The notes: a model not told the origin generated them from the letters alone. 64,000 nt of DNA from SZUA-36 sp963774415 (GCA_963774415.1 CAVZEU010000002.1:62001-126000); one strand, 5' to 3'. Positions 26,540 to 36,900 are shown, counted from the first letter of the stretch. Program-made: numbers and translations.

Positions 26540-27774
26540 GCGAATACGTATTCAAGCTACCGGACCTGGGCGAAGGTACCGTCGAGGCTGAAATTGCCGA
26601 GTGGATGGTGAAAGTCGGCGACCTGGTCCAGGAGGAAGAACCGGTCGGCGCCATGCTGACCGACAAGGCGGCAGTGGAAGTTTCCGCGCCCGTGACGGGC
26701 CGCGTGGTCCGCCTGGCCGGCGAAGTCGGCGAGACCATCACCGTCGGCGCGCCGCTGATCGTTTTTGCAACGGAGGACGAGCCGGCCACGGACGATCAAT
26801 CCGAACCGCAGGCCGATACCGAGAAGCCAGTCGCTACCGAAAAGCCGGCCACTACCGAGAAGCCGGCTGCGACCGAGAAGCCGGCCGAAGACAGCAGACC
26901 GGCCAAGGTGCAGACGTCCCCATCCGTCCGGAGGATGGCCAGCGAAGCCGGTGTCGACCTGAGCCTGGTCCAAGGCAGCGGCCGCAAGGGCCGGATACTG
27001 AAGTCGGACCTGCAGGCTTTCCTCGACCAGGGCGCCGAAGCGGCGCCGGCAGGAGGCGAACGAGCGACGCCCGACGAAGCGATCACGGTAGTCAAGGTCG
27101 TCGGCTTGCGGCGAATCATCGCCGAGCGGATGTCCGAGGCCAACCGCGATATCCCGCATTTCGCCTATGTCGAGGAAGTCGACGTCACAGCGCTCGAGTC
27201 GCTTCGCCGCCACCTCAACGAGGAGGCCGCCGATGACCGCAAGCTCACGTTGCTGCCGTTCATCGGTCTCGCGCTGGTGCGCGCCTTGCGCCGGTTCCCG
27301 CAGTGCAACGCGCTGTACGACAAGGACAAGAATGTCATCAACCAGTACCGCGCCGTACACCTCGGCATCGCCACCCAGACGGCCGACGGTCTCAAGGTGC
27401 CGGTGGTGAAGAACTGCGAGGACCGCACGCTGCAGAACCTGGCCGCGGAAATACGCCGCCTGTCGGCGGCGGCCCGTGACAACACCGCAAAACGCGAAGA
27501 GCTGACCGGATCGACCATTACGATCACCAGCCTGGGCAAGGCCGGCGGTATCGTAACGACACCGGTGATCAACCAGCCCGAGGTGAGCATCATTGGTGTC
27601 AACAAGGCCGTGGAGCGGCCTGTCGTCAGCAACGGGCAAGTCGTGGTCCGCACGATGATGAACCTGTCTTCGTCTTTCGATCACCGCTTCGTGGACGGTT
27701 ACGACGCGGCCATGATGATCCAGGAAGTCAAGCGCGCGCTGGAACAGCCCGCGACGATTTTCATCCCCGACTGA
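26536..27774 (+). CDS. bkdB: branched-chain 2-oxo acid dehydrogenase E2, dihydrolipoyl acyltransferase
   Basis: 412 aa core of the BCKDH complex. It has one lipoyl domain at residues 1-80 with the lipoylated lysine K44 in MLTDKAAVEV. A flexible linker follows, with a short repeated unit (ATEKPA-like, about five copies). The peripheral-subunit-binding domain starts near VRRMASEAGVDLS. The catalytic domain ends with SSFDHRFVDGYDA (H383, D387). No E3 (dihydrolipoamide dehydrogenase) gene follows, so E3 must be encoded elsewhere. Confidence 0.95.
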   Translation: MSEYVFKLPDLGEGTVEAEIAEWMVKVGDLVQEEEPVGAMLTDKAAVEVSAPVTGRVVRLAGEVGETITVGAPLIVFATEDEPATDDQSEPQADTEKPVATEKPATTEKPAATEKPAEDSRPAKVQTSPSVRRMASEAGVDLSLVQGSGRKGRILKSDLQAFLDQGAEAAPAGGERATPDEAITVVKVVGLRRIIAERMSEANRDIPHFAYVEEVDVTALESLRRHLNEEAADDRKLTLLPFIGLALVRALRRFPQCNALYDKDKNVINQYRAVHLGIATQTADGLKVPVVKNCEDRTLQNLAAEIRRLSAAARDNTAKREELTGSTITITSLGKAGGIVTTPVINQPEVSIIGVNKAVERPVVSNGQVVVRTMMNLSSSFDHRFVDGYDAAMMIQEVKRALEQPATIFIPD

Positions 27775-27782
27775 GTAGGGCC

Positions 27783-27814
27783 CCGTTCCGGGGAACGCCG
27801 CCGCCCCGGAACGG
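27783..27814. other. GC-rich inverted repeat after bkdB
   Basis: Perfect 11-bp arms (CCGTTCCGGGG and its complement) separated by 10 nt, starting 9 bp after the bkdB stop. There is no T-run, so a factor-independent terminator is not certain. It may stabilise the 3' end of the bkd transcript. Confidence 0.5.
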
Positions 27815-27966
27815 CCGGCCGCGGCCGACTGCCGCGGCGACCTTCCCCGGCGGATTGCGCCGCCCTTGCAGGCAACCCGAACCGGCGCCGACAAGAAAGG
27901 CATTGACCCGTGTGCCACGAGCGGGATAATCGGTAACTTCGAACAACCGGGGAAGCTGCGGAGTCA

Positions 27967-29346
27967 ATGGACAAACAAGCACTGGTCGACAGGGAAGCCG
28001 GTCTGCAACATGCCCTGACGCGGCGGCAGATTACGATGATCGGGCTCGGCGGTGCGATCGGCACGGGGTTGTTCATGGGCTCCGGAATCGCCATTGGCTA
28101 TGCCGGGCCGGGCGTGCTGGTGAGCTACCTGATTGCCGCGGTGGTAGCCGTGATCATGGTGTTCAGCCTGTCCGAGATGGCCGTGGTCCACCCGACCGCA
28201 GGCTCCTTCGGAACTTACGCCGAAATGTACCTGGGCCCGTGGGCGGGCTTCCTCGTCCGCTACACCTACTGGATAACACAGATCATCGCCATTGGCGGCG
28301 AGGCGGTCGCGGGCGGCGTGTACATGACCTACTGGTTTCCCAACTCGCCGGTATGGATGTGGTCGCTGGGCTTTGCCGTCGCGCTGATTTACATCAATTC
28401 CCGCTCGGTCACCAATTTCGGTTCGTTCGAATACTGGTTCGCGCTGATCAAGGTGGTCGCGATCATCGTGTTTATCATTCTGGGGCTCTCACACATCTTT
28501 GGCCTGGTGGGTGAACCGGTTGGCATGCACAACCTGACCGGTCTCGAAGGCGGCTTTATGCCGCATGGCTTTGGCGGGGTTTGGATGGCCGTCATCGTGG
28601 CCATTTATTCGTTCTATGGCATTGAAGTCATCGCCGTGACGTCCGGCGAAGCCAAGGACCCCGTCAGCACCATCCCGGCCGCGCTGCGAACGATGGCCCT
28701 GCGCCTGTTCCTCTTTTATGTGCTGGCGCTGACGATCATGGTGACGTTCATGCCCTGGACCGAAATCGGCGCCCATGTCGTCACCGAAAGCCCCTTCGTC
28801 AAGTTATTCAGCAGCGTGGGCATCCGCTATGCGGCCGGAATCATGAACTTCGTCGTACTGACCGCGGCCTTGTCGAGCATGAACACCAACGTATACCTGA
28901 CTTCGCGCATGTTGTTCTCACTCGCCAGGGGCAGCTATGCGCCCGCGTTTCTGAAACGCCTCAACCACAACGGCACACCGGTCGCAGCCACGATCCTGTC
29001 GGGTACCTGTATCCTGCTGGCGGCGTCGATCTCGCGCCTGACACCGCTCGCTTACAACTACCTTTTCGGCATCGCCCTGTTTGGCGGCCTCAGCGTCTGG
29101 ATCGTCATTCTGATCAGTCACATCCGCTTCAGGCGTCAGCACGGGACCCAGCGGCTGCCGGTACGCATGCCGTTTTTTCCCTATGCACAGATTCTTGGGC
29201 TCGTGCTGCTGGCCGCGATCCTGATCACGATGGGGCTGGATACCGAATTCTGGAATATATCCTGGATCGTCGGCGTGCCGTGGATGGTCGCCGTGTCCAT
29301 CGGCTACCTGATCTGGAAGCGCAATCACAAGGTGGCTGACGTCTAG
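27967..29346 (+). CDS. amino acid permease, APC superfamily
   Basis: 459 aa, about 12 hydrophobic membrane segments. It shows the APC signature near the N-terminus (ITMIGLGGAIGTGLFMGSG, then GPGVLVSYLIAAVVA) and the central YSFYGIEVIAVTSGEAKDP. It resembles the amino acid transporter group of AnsP/ProY/RocE type. Placed 190 bp downstream of bkdB, it could import branched-chain or other amino acids for the upstream catabolic genes. The substrate cannot be read from sequence. Confidence 0.88.
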   Translation: MDKQALVDREAGLQHALTRRQITMIGLGGAIGTGLFMGSGIAIGYAGPGVLVSYLIAAVVAVIMVFSLSEMAVVHPTAGSFGTYAEMYLGPWAGFLVRYTYWITQIIAIGGEAVAGGVYMTYWFPNSPVWMWSLGFAVALIYINSRSVTNFGSFEYWFALIKVVAIIVFIILGLSHIFGLVGEPVGMHNLTGLEGGFMPHGFGGVWMAVIVAIYSFYGIEVIAVTSGEAKDPVSTIPAALRTMALRLFLFYVLALTIMVTFMPWTEIGAHVVTESPFVKLFSSVGIRYAAGIMNFVVLTAALSSMNTNVYLTSRMLFSLARGSYAPAFLKRLNHNGTPVAATILSGTCILLAASISRLTPLAYNYLFGIALFGGLSVWIVILISHIRFRRQHGTQRLPVRMPFFPYAQILGLVLLAAILITMGLDTEFWNISWIVGVPWMVAVSIGYLIWKRNHKVADV

Positions 29347-29404
29347 CCCGCATACTACAGCTGCATGAATGGCAGACTCACGGCATTGGAACAGTTTGCC
29401 GGCT

Positions 29405-29512
29405 TAGGGGCGGCGGATACCTGCCTGCGGGACACGCTCAAGGCATCCATGCGCGCTCGGCATCCGTTCCCAACGGATGCACGGTCCCGCGAACAGGCAA
29501 CCGCCGCCCCTA
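29405..29512 (+). repeat. palindromic repeat, copy P2
   Basis: Same design as the copy at 6001. Outer arms are 29405-29432 and about 29484-29512 with a few mismatches, and the inner hairpin is GCATCCGT-TCCCA-ACGGATGC. It begins a longer composite that is repeated near 56720. Confidence 0.82.
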
Positions 29513-29550
29513 GCCCGCGAATTCCATCGCCTTGACCGACGCGAGCACTC

Positions 29551-29738
29551 GCCGGCAGTTCATTTCGGGTGACTTGGAAGCGCCGCACGGGCGGGCCTTT
29601 CGGGGGCGTAATGGGCGGGAGGCCCATTACAGGCCGTCCAGGGCAGGATGCCCTGTGAGGCCGGCCCCGTAAGCAAGGTGCGCTTGTGCGGGTAGCCCGT
29701 AGGGCCGCTGCGTCGGGCACACGAACTGAACTGCCGGC
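29551..29738 (+). repeat. 188-bp structured repeat, copy E-A (part of composite 29405-29793)
   Basis: Ends are inverted repeats of 17 bp with one mismatch (29551-29567 with 29722-29738). Internal hairpins include TAATGGGC with GCCCATTA and CAGGGC with GCCCTG. A diverged copy lies at 56865-57058, at the same distance (about 145 bp) from its palindrome. Together with P2 and a shared tail to about 29793 this makes a composite of about 390 bp. It fills the convergent gap between the permease and gamma-carbonic anhydrase genes. Confidence 0.75.
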
Positions 29739-29830
29739 GGGTAAACAGACTGAAAATGCGCCCTTTTTCGACAAGCTTGCCGAAATTTACGGCCAGCGTG
29801 AATCGTGCCCGGCTTTCCCAAGCGGGTGGA

Positions 29831-30376
29831 TCAGGTTGCCGTTCCCGCCTGCGACAGATAGCTGTTCTTGATCCTGACGTAGTGTTGGGCCGAATAACTG
29901 AGATTGTCCAGTTCCGCGGCGCTCAGGTCACGCACTCGGCGCGCGGGACGCCCCCGGTACAGGCCGCCGCCGGCGAGGTGCTTGCCGGGCGGCACCAGGC
30001 TGCCCGCCGCGACCATCACGTCGTTTTCGACGACGACCCCGTCCAGCAGGATCGCGCCGATACCGACCAGGACCCGGTCGCCCAGCGTGCAGGCGTGCAG
30101 CACGGCCCTGTGCGCGATCGTTACTTCCTCGCCGATGGTCAACTCGCGCCCGCCGGGCGTATACCTTCCATCGTGGGTGACGTGCAGCACCGCGCCGTCC
30201 TGGACGTTGCTGCGGTGGCCGATCGTGATCGTGTTGACATCGCCCCGGGCCACCGCAAAGGGCCAGAAGGACACGTCATCACCGCAACGGACGTCACCGA
30301 TCACCTCCGCGGAGGCGTGTACAAAGGCGCCCGCGCCAAAGACGGGCCGGGTGTCCCGGTAGGCGGATATCGTCAT
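29831..30376 (-). CDS. gamma-carbonic anhydrase family protein (hexapeptide repeat)
   Basis: 181 aa from the ATG at 30374-30376 (GAGGAATTGG upstream). Left-handed beta-helix repeats run throughout (VIGDVRCGDDVSFWPFAVARGD, then further I/V-G-x4 units). The metal ligands expected of the CamH/YrdA group are visible as His in GHRSNVQDGAVLHVTHDG and IAHRAVLHACTLGD. Many members of this group have weak or no measured carbonic anhydrase activity, so the biochemical role is uncertain. It is divergent from dgcN. Confidence 0.88.
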   Translation of the reverse strand: MTISAYRDTRPVFGAGAFVHASAEVIGDVRCGDDVSFWPFAVARGDVNTITIGHRSNVQDGAVLHVTHDGRYTPGGRELTIGEEVTIAHRAVLHACTLGDRVLVGIGAILLDGVVVENDVMVAAGSLVPPGKHLAGGGLYRGRPARRVRDLSAAELDNLSYSAQHYVRIKNSYLSQAGTAT

Positions 30377-30613
30377 TTCCAATTCCTCGACAGTCCGTCG
30401 CCGCTGCCTGTCGCGCCGCGGTTTTCGCTCGCTTCGATCCGGGGCAATCATACGCGAGCGGGCCCCGGATTGCATGCTCCGGCCAGGCGCTGCCACCACG
30501 CCGATCGATGCCCGCCAGCGGGTCTTCACATCACGTCAGCGGGCCCTAAAAAAACCGAGGCATCGCCTACTGAAATCACTTACCATTGTGTCCAGTTTAA
30601 GAGCTTACTGTCG

Positions 30614-31648
30614 ATGACCGAACTAACCACCGTCAAGCTCAGGGCGCCTTACCTGATCCTGATCGGCGACACCGCTGACGCGGCCTACGCAAAGACCGGC
30701 CAGGGCCTGGTCGACTGGCGTCCTGAATGCGTCGCCGGGCAGTTGCGATTCAGCGGTTGCGGGGTTGACCTCGGCGTGCCCGACATGACCATCGCCGAGG
30801 CCGCGGAAGCGGGTGTCGGCAGCCTCGTGCTCGGTGTCGCGCCGGTCGGAGGCACGGTGCCCGGGCACTGGTGGGCCTGCATCGAGGAGGCCGCCCGCGC
30901 GGGTCTGGACATCGTCTGCGGCCTGCACCTGAAACTGGCCGACGTGCCGGCGCTGGTCGATGCCGCCCGCGCCTCCGGCGCCCGCCTGGTCGATGTGCGC
31001 AAACCGCCCGCCTCGCTGCCGGTCGCCAGCGGGCTCAAGCGCAGCGGCAAACGCGTACTGATGGTCGGTACCGATTGCGCGGTGGGCAAGAAATACACGG
31101 CCCTGTCGCTGCACAAGGCGATGCGACACGCCGGCATGAATGCGACTTTTCGCGCGACCGGCCAGACCGGCATCATCATAGCCGGCGAGGGCATGCCGAT
31201 CGACTCGGTGGTTGCGGATTTCGTCGCCGGCGCAGCGGAACTGCTGAGCCCCGACAACGCTGACGACCACTGGGACGTAATTGAAGGCCAGGGCTCGCTA
31301 TTCCACCCCGGCTACGCCGGTGTCAGCCTCGGCCTGCTGCACGGTTCGCAACCGGATGCTTTCGTGCTCTGCCACGACGCCGGCCGCACGGCCATATGCG
31401 GCTGGGAGCATTACCCCCTGCCGGCCATCGGCGAAGCCATCGAACTGCACAGGCTCATGGGCCGTCTCACCAACCCCGCTATCCGCTGCGTCGGCGTTGG
31501 CGTCAACACGTCGAAACTGCCCGCCCGGGAGCGCTCGGGGTTCCTGGCAGCCCTGAGTGCGGAGACCGGCCTGCCCTGCGTGGATCCGTTAACCGACGGC
31601 TGCGAAGCGATCGTCGATCACATCGCCCGCCAATTCCCGCAACCCTAG
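30614..31648 (+). CDS. dgcN: DUF1611 protein, D-glutamate N-acetyltransferase DgcN-like
   Basis: 344 aa. It has an N-terminal Rossmann-like half and a C-terminal P-loop-like half with VLMVGTDCAVGKKYTALSLH and the conserved IEGQGSLFHPGYAGV. DUF1611 proteins paired with an enolase-superfamily racemase have been described as DgcN, which acetylates D-glutamate to N-acetyl-D-glutamate. The enolase-superfamily gene follows after 11 bp, which supports this assignment over an unassigned DUF1611. The ATG at 30614 matches the family N-terminus. The longer open frame upstream runs antisense through the carbonic anhydrase gene. Confidence 0.85.
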   Translation: MTELTTVKLRAPYLILIGDTADAAYAKTGQGLVDWRPECVAGQLRFSGCGVDLGVPDMTIAEAAEAGVGSLVLGVAPVGGTVPGHWWACIEEAARAGLDIVCGLHLKLADVPALVDAARASGARLVDVRKPPASLPVASGLKRSGKRVLMVGTDCAVGKKYTALSLHKAMRHAGMNATFRATGQTGIIIAGEGMPIDSVVADFVAGAAELLSPDNADDHWDVIEGQGSLFHPGYAGVSLGLLHGSQPDAFVLCHDAGRTAICGWEHYPLPAIGEAIELHRLMGRLTNPAIRCVGVGVNTSKLPARERSGFLAALSAETGLPCVDPLTDGCEAIVDHIARQFPQP

Positions 31649-31659
31649 GGCCCATTAAC

Positions 31660-32637
31660 ATGGATATCAGCCTGCACATTGCCGAATGGAAGCTCACCCG
31701 GCCTTTTCGCGTTGCCGGGCACGAGTGGGTCAGTACCCGCAGCCTGGTCGTGCAACTGGAGCAGGACGGCCACCTGGGGCGCGGCGAGGCACAGGGCGTC
31801 TTCTATCTTGGCGAGACGGCGGACAGTATCTACGAACAGGCACATGCGGCGGCTGCCGAGGTCCGCCGCGGAATCTCCCGCGAAGAACTGCAGCAATTGC
31901 TGCCGCCCGGCGGGGCGCGCAATGCCATCGATTGCGCGCTGTGGGACCTCGAATGCAAACGCTCGAATCTGAGCATCTGGCAACTTACCGGCATCACGCC
32001 CAAACCGGTGACGACCGTTTTCACGATCGGTCTCGAAGACAGCGCAGAGGAAATGGCCGCCAAGGCCGCGGCCGCCGCCGATGCACCGGTGCTGAAGATA
32101 AAGCTCGACGCGCACCAGCCTTACGAAAAACTGGCGGCGATCAGGTCCGCCCGACCGGACGCGAAGCTGGTCGTCGACGCCAACCAGGGCTGGAGTTTCG
32201 ACCTGCTGCGTGAAATTTTGCCCCGCTGCGCCGATCTCGGCCTGGCCATGATCGAGCAGCCGCTCCGGCGCGGAGCGGACGAGGCGCTGGAAGGATTCGA
32301 ATCCCCGATCACGCTCGCGGCCGACGAATCCTGTCTACACTGCGGCGAACTGGAAACCGCCGCTCGCCGCTACCATATGATCAACATAAAGCTGGACAAG
32401 ACCGGCGGCCTGACCGAAGCGCTGAAACTGGCCGCGGCGGCGAAGTCGAAGGGCTGCAAGCTGATGGTCGGCAACATGGCGGGCACCTCGCTGAGCATGG
32501 CGCCGGCGTTCGTGATCGCCCAGTATTGCGACTTCGTCGATATCGACGGGCCGTTGTTGCTGCAATACGACCAGCCGCCGGGGCTGCGTTACCGCAACGG
32601 CCTGGTCGGCGGCTTCGAGCCGCGCCTCTGGGGCTGA
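31660..32637 (+). CDS. dgcA: N-acetyl-D-glutamate racemase DgcA-like (enolase superfamily)
   Basis: 325 aa, related to dipeptide epimerases. Catalytic features of the muconate-lactonising subgroup are the K-x-K motif in VLKIKLDAH, metal ligands in VVDANQGW, MIEQPL and AADES, and the second lysine in MINIKLDKTGG. Next to dgcN it is predicted to convert N-acetyl-D-glutamate to the L form. Alone, the sequence could equally be read as an L-Ala-D/L-Glu epimerase, so the neighbour decides the call. Confidence 0.85.
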   Translation: MDISLHIAEWKLTRPFRVAGHEWVSTRSLVVQLEQDGHLGRGEAQGVFYLGETADSIYEQAHAAAAEVRRGISREELQQLLPPGGARNAIDCALWDLECKRSNLSIWQLTGITPKPVTTVFTIGLEDSAEEMAAKAAAAADAPVLKIKLDAHQPYEKLAAIRSARPDAKLVVDANQGWSFDLLREILPRCADLGLAMIEQPLRRGADEALEGFESPITLAADESCLHCGELETAARRYHMINIKLDKTGGLTEALKLAAAAKSKGCKLMVGNMAGTSLSMAPAFVIAQYCDFVDIDGPLLLQYDQPPGLRYRNGLVGGFEPRLWG

Positions 32638-32702
32638 CCCGGAAGCGGCCCGTCAGCGGCGCAGCTGAATCGATTAACCTCAAGACCCAAGGAATCAACA
32701 CC

Positions 32703-33899
32703 GTGTTTAGCCAAGTCAAACCGATACCACCCGATCCGATCCTGGGCGTGATCGCCGCCCATGCTGCAGACCCCAACCCGCAAAAAATAGACCTGGGGGT
32801 CGGCGTGTACCGCGATAAGCACGGCGCCACACCGGTACTCTCCTGTGTTGCCCGGGCCGAACAGATTTTGCTCGACACGCAGACGACGAAGACCTATCTC
32901 GGACCAGCCGGCGTGCCGGGTTTCAACGAGGCCATCGGCGAATTGCTGTTCGGCGCGGACAGCCCGGCCCTGGCCGAAGGCCGCGTACGCACGACCCAAA
33001 CCCCGGGCGGGACCGGCGCCCTGCGCCTGGCGGCTGACCTGATCCACGCCAGTGCGCCCGTCGCGGAACTGTGGGCCAGCGACCCGACCTGGTCGAACCA
33101 TTACGCCCTGTTTCCGGCCGCGGGCATAACGCTGCACAAGTACCCCTACTTCGACTGGCAAGGCAGCGGGTTGTTGTTCGATGAAATGGCCGGGGCGCTG
33201 GAGCAGCGCGAACCGGGCGACGTCGTCCTGTTCCACGCCTGTTGCCACAACCCCAGTGGTGTCAGCCCCGACCCGGATCAATGGCGCACGATCGCCGATA
33301 TCGCCGCCGAACGTGGCTTCACGCCGCTGATCGACATCGCCTACATGGGACTCGAAACGGGCCAGGAGCAGGACTGCCTGCCGATCCGCCTGCTGGCCGA
33401 GCGCTGCCCGGAACTCATCGTGGCCAGTTCCTGCTCGAAGAACTTCGCCATGTACCGCGAGCGCGTCGGCGCCTTGTCGATCGTTGCGCGGGACTCGCAA
33501 CAGGCGAGCGCGGTTGGAACCGTGATCAACAGCATCACGCGGGCCAATTATTCCATGCCGCCCAGTCACGGACCCGCCGTGGTCGATATCATTCTCCATT
33601 CCGACGAACTCGCGGCATTGTGGGACGAGGAACTCGGGGCGATGCGCGACCGTATCAACGGTGTGCGGAAATCACTCAGCGAAAAGATCGCCGCCAGCGG
33701 CATCGAGCGCGATTTTTCCTTCCTGGCGCATCAATCGGGCATGTTTTCATTTCTCGGCATCAACCGGGAGCAAATCCAGCGCCTGCGTAGCGAGTATTCG
33801 ATCTACATGGTCGACTCGTCGCGCATCAACGTGGCGTCTTTCAACGAGCACAACATGGATTACTTCGTCACCGCCCTGGAGGAGGTTATCGGCGGCTGA
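32703..33899 (+). CDS. aspartate/aromatic-type aminotransferase (class I)
   Basis: 398 aa from a GTG start at 32703 (AAGGA upstream), matching the family N-terminus FSQVKPIPPDPILGV. The PLP lysine is K246 in SSCSKNFAMYRERVG. The substrate-carboxylate arginine lies in the C-terminal segment (DSSRINVASF). Typical segments VGVYRDKHGATPVL and ACCHNPSGV are present. E. coli AspC and TyrB are the nearest well-known relatives. It lies 65 bp after dgcA and could channel the amino group of glutamate, but that link is inferred. Confidence 0.9.
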   Translation: MFSQVKPIPPDPILGVIAAHAADPNPQKIDLGVGVYRDKHGATPVLSCVARAEQILLDTQTTKTYLGPAGVPGFNEAIGELLFGADSPALAEGRVRTTQTPGGTGALRLAADLIHASAPVAELWASDPTWSNHYALFPAAGITLHKYPYFDWQGSGLLFDEMAGALEQREPGDVVLFHACCHNPSGVSPDPDQWRTIADIAAERGFTPLIDIAYMGLETGQEQDCLPIRLLAERCPELIVASSCSKNFAMYRERVGALSIVARDSQQASAVGTVINSITRANYSMPPSHGPAVVDIILHSDELAALWDEELGAMRDRINGVRKSLSEKIAASGIERDFSFLAHQSGMFSFLGINREQIQRLRSEYSIYMVDSSRINVASFNEHNMDYFVTALEEVIGG

Positions 33900-33925
33900 C
33901 CGGGCCCGAAGCGGCGCCAGGACGA

Positions 33926-36900
33926 CTATTTCAATTCGACGACGAGGTCGTCCTGCCCGACCAGGTCCCCCGGTTCTAGGTAGACCTTCACGACACTGCC
34001 GGCAAACGGCGCCGCGATCGTGGTTTCCATTTTCATCGCCTCGACGACGAACAGCGGGGCGTCGGCCTCGACCTCGTCACCGGGTTCGACCAGCACGCTG
34101 GCCAGGCGACCCATCAGCGGCGAGCCGATCTCGTTGCGCTCGGTCGCCTTGCGGTTGGCCGCCGTTCGCGGCACCACCGATTCGTCGCGCACCTGCACAC
34201 TGCGGGTCTGGCCGTTCAGTTCGAATGTGACGCGGCAGAACCCGTTTTCGTCCGTCGGCGAACGGTAGACGAAACGAATGGCGATCGTCTTGCCCCGCTG
34301 CAACTTGACCAGGATCTCATCACCCTGGTCCAGGCCATAGAAGAAGGCCGGCGTCGGCAGGTAGTGCACTTCCCCGAACTCCCGGCTGTGTCCGTAGTAA
34401 CCGCGAAAAACCTCCGGGTACATCTTGAATGAGAGGAAATCCAGTTCATTCAGGTTTTCGTCGAACTCCTGCTGGAAGGCGGCGAACTCGGCTTCGAAAT
34501 CGACCGGCTCGAGCGCTGCCCCGGGCGGACCGGTCAGCGGTTTCTTCCCCTTGAGCACGATTTTGCTGAGTTCCGGCGGGAAGCCGTCGGGCGTCTGTCC
34601 CAGCTTGCCGGAAAACAGGTCGACGACCGATTCGGGAAATGAAAGGGTGGCGCCCTGCGACATGATGTCCTCTTCGCTCAGGCCGTTGGCCGTCATGAAC
34701 ATGGCCATGTCGCCCACCACTTTCGACGACGGCGTGACCTTGACGATGTCCCCGAACATCCGGTTCACCGTGGCGTAATTCTTCTTGATCTGCTCGAAAC
34801 GATGCTCCAGCCCCAGGGCAATGGCCTGCGGGCGCAGGTTCGAATACTGGCCGCCCGGTATTTCGTGGTCGTAGACCTCGGCCGTGCCGGCTTTCAGGCC
34901 GGACTCGAACGGGTAGTAGTACTCGCGCACCGCTTCCCAGTAATTGGCGTAGGCGTTCAGCGAGTCGAGATCGAATGCCTGTTCGCGTTCATGCCCCTGC
35001 ATAACGGCGATCAGCGAGTTCATGTTGACCTGCGATGTCAGCCCGGACATCGAACTCAGACACACGTCGACGATATCGACATCCGCTTCGATGGCCTTGA
35101 GCAGGGTCGCACTCTGCATCGACGAGGTATCGTGCGTGTGCAGGTGCAGCGGAATATCCACGGCCTCCTTGAGCGCGGGGACCAATACTTCCGCCGCGTA
35201 CGGCTTGAGCAGCCCGGCCATGTCTTTCAGCGCCAGCATGTGCGCGCCTTCATCTTCCAGCCGGCGCGCCATGTCGAGGTAGTATTGCAGGTTGTAGCGG
35301 TAGCCCGGCGCCGTGTTCAGCACGTCGCCGGTATAACAGATCGTGGCCTCGGCGATGCCCCCGGTGCGCTCACGCACGACCTGGATCGAGCGCTTCATGC
35401 CTTCGATCCAGTTCAGGGAATCGAAGATGCGAAAGACATCGATGCCGTTTTCCCAGGCCTTTTCGATAAAACGGCCGATCAGGTTGTCGGGATAGGCCTT
35501 GTAGCCGACCGCGTTGGTGCCGCGGAACAGCATCTGGAACAGGATGTTCGGTATCGCCGCGCGCAGCTGTTGCAAACGCTGCCACGGGCACTCGCGCAGG
35601 TAGCGCATGCTCACGTCGAACGTCGCCCCGCCCCACATTTCCAGCGAAAATACCTGCGGGTGGGCCTTGGCGAAGCCCTCGGCAACGGCCAGCATGTCGA
35701 GCGTGCGCACGCGCGTGGCCAGCAGCGACTGGTGCGCATCGCGCAACGTGGTGTCGGTGTAGAAAATGTTTTTCTGCTTCCTCACCCAGCTGCAAAAGGC
35801 TTCCGGCCCCATCTCATCGAGCAGGTTCTTGCTGCCGCGGGGATAAGGCGCGAGCCGGCCGACCCGCGGTATCACCGGTTTTCGAAACGCTTTCCGGGCC
35901 ATCGGCTGGCGCACGTCCGGGTTACCGTTGACGGTCAGGTTGGCGATATAGCGCAGGGTCTTGGTCGCCCGGTCGAAACGCCGCGTGATCTCGAACAACT
36001 CGGGGTGCTCGTTGATGAAATTGACCGTGGCCTGGCCGGAGATGAAGGTCGGGTGCTCCAGCACGTTTTCGAGGAAACCGATGTTGGTTTTCACACCGCG
36101 AATGCGGAATTCCCGGAGTGCGCGGTGCGCGCGCGCCACCGCGCCGCTCATGGTCCTGCCCCAGGCGGTGACCTTGACCAGCATCGAGTCGAAGAACGGT
36201 GAAACCGTGGCGCCGGTATAAGCCGCGCCGACATCCAGGCGGATTCCGAAACCGGCGGCGCTGCGGTACGCGACCAGCGTGCCGAAATCCGGCTGGAAGT
36301 CGTTTTCCGGGTCTTCGGTGGTGATGCGGCACTGCAGCGCGTAACCATTGCAATGCACCGACTCCTGCGACTCGATGCGGATTTCCGGGTCGCTCAACAG
36401 GTATCCCTGCGCGATCTGGATCTGGCTGCGCACAATGTCGATCCCGGTCACCTCCTCGGTCACGGTGTGCTCGACCTGGATGCGCGGGTTGACCTCGATG
36501 AAATAGACGTTTTCCTGCGCGTCGACCAGGAATTCGATGGTGCCCGCATTGCTGTAACCGACGTGCCGGGCGATCGCCAGGGCGTGCCGGAACAAGGTCT
36601 GCCGGGTCTCCTCGCTCAAGGCGAAACTGGGCGCCACCTCCACCACTTTCTGGAAACGGCGCTGGACGGAACAGTCGCGCTCGTAAAGATGCACCAGGTT
36701 GCCCTGCCCGTCTCCCAGGACCTGGACCTCGACGTGCTTGGGCGCCTCGATGAACCGTTCCAGGAAAACGCTGGGATCGCCGAAGGCCTTTTCCGCCTCG
36801 CCGCGGGCTTCATCGAATGCGCTTTCGACGTCCGCGGCGCTGCGCACGACGCGCATGCCGCGACCACCGCCCCCGGATACGGCCTTGAGTATCAGCGGGT

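Noticed and set aside
29756..30613. N-terminal extension of dgcN by 286 codons
   Set aside because: The extension is antisense to the gamma-carbonic anhydrase gene. DUF1611 homology begins at the ATG at 30614.
34802..36202. 466-codon plus-strand frame, and others like it over pyc, soxA (41194-42657), bkdB (26557-27918) and dnaX (11716-13032)
   Set aside because: All are antisense shadows rich in Arg/Gly/His with no recognisable domain, opposite well-identified genes.
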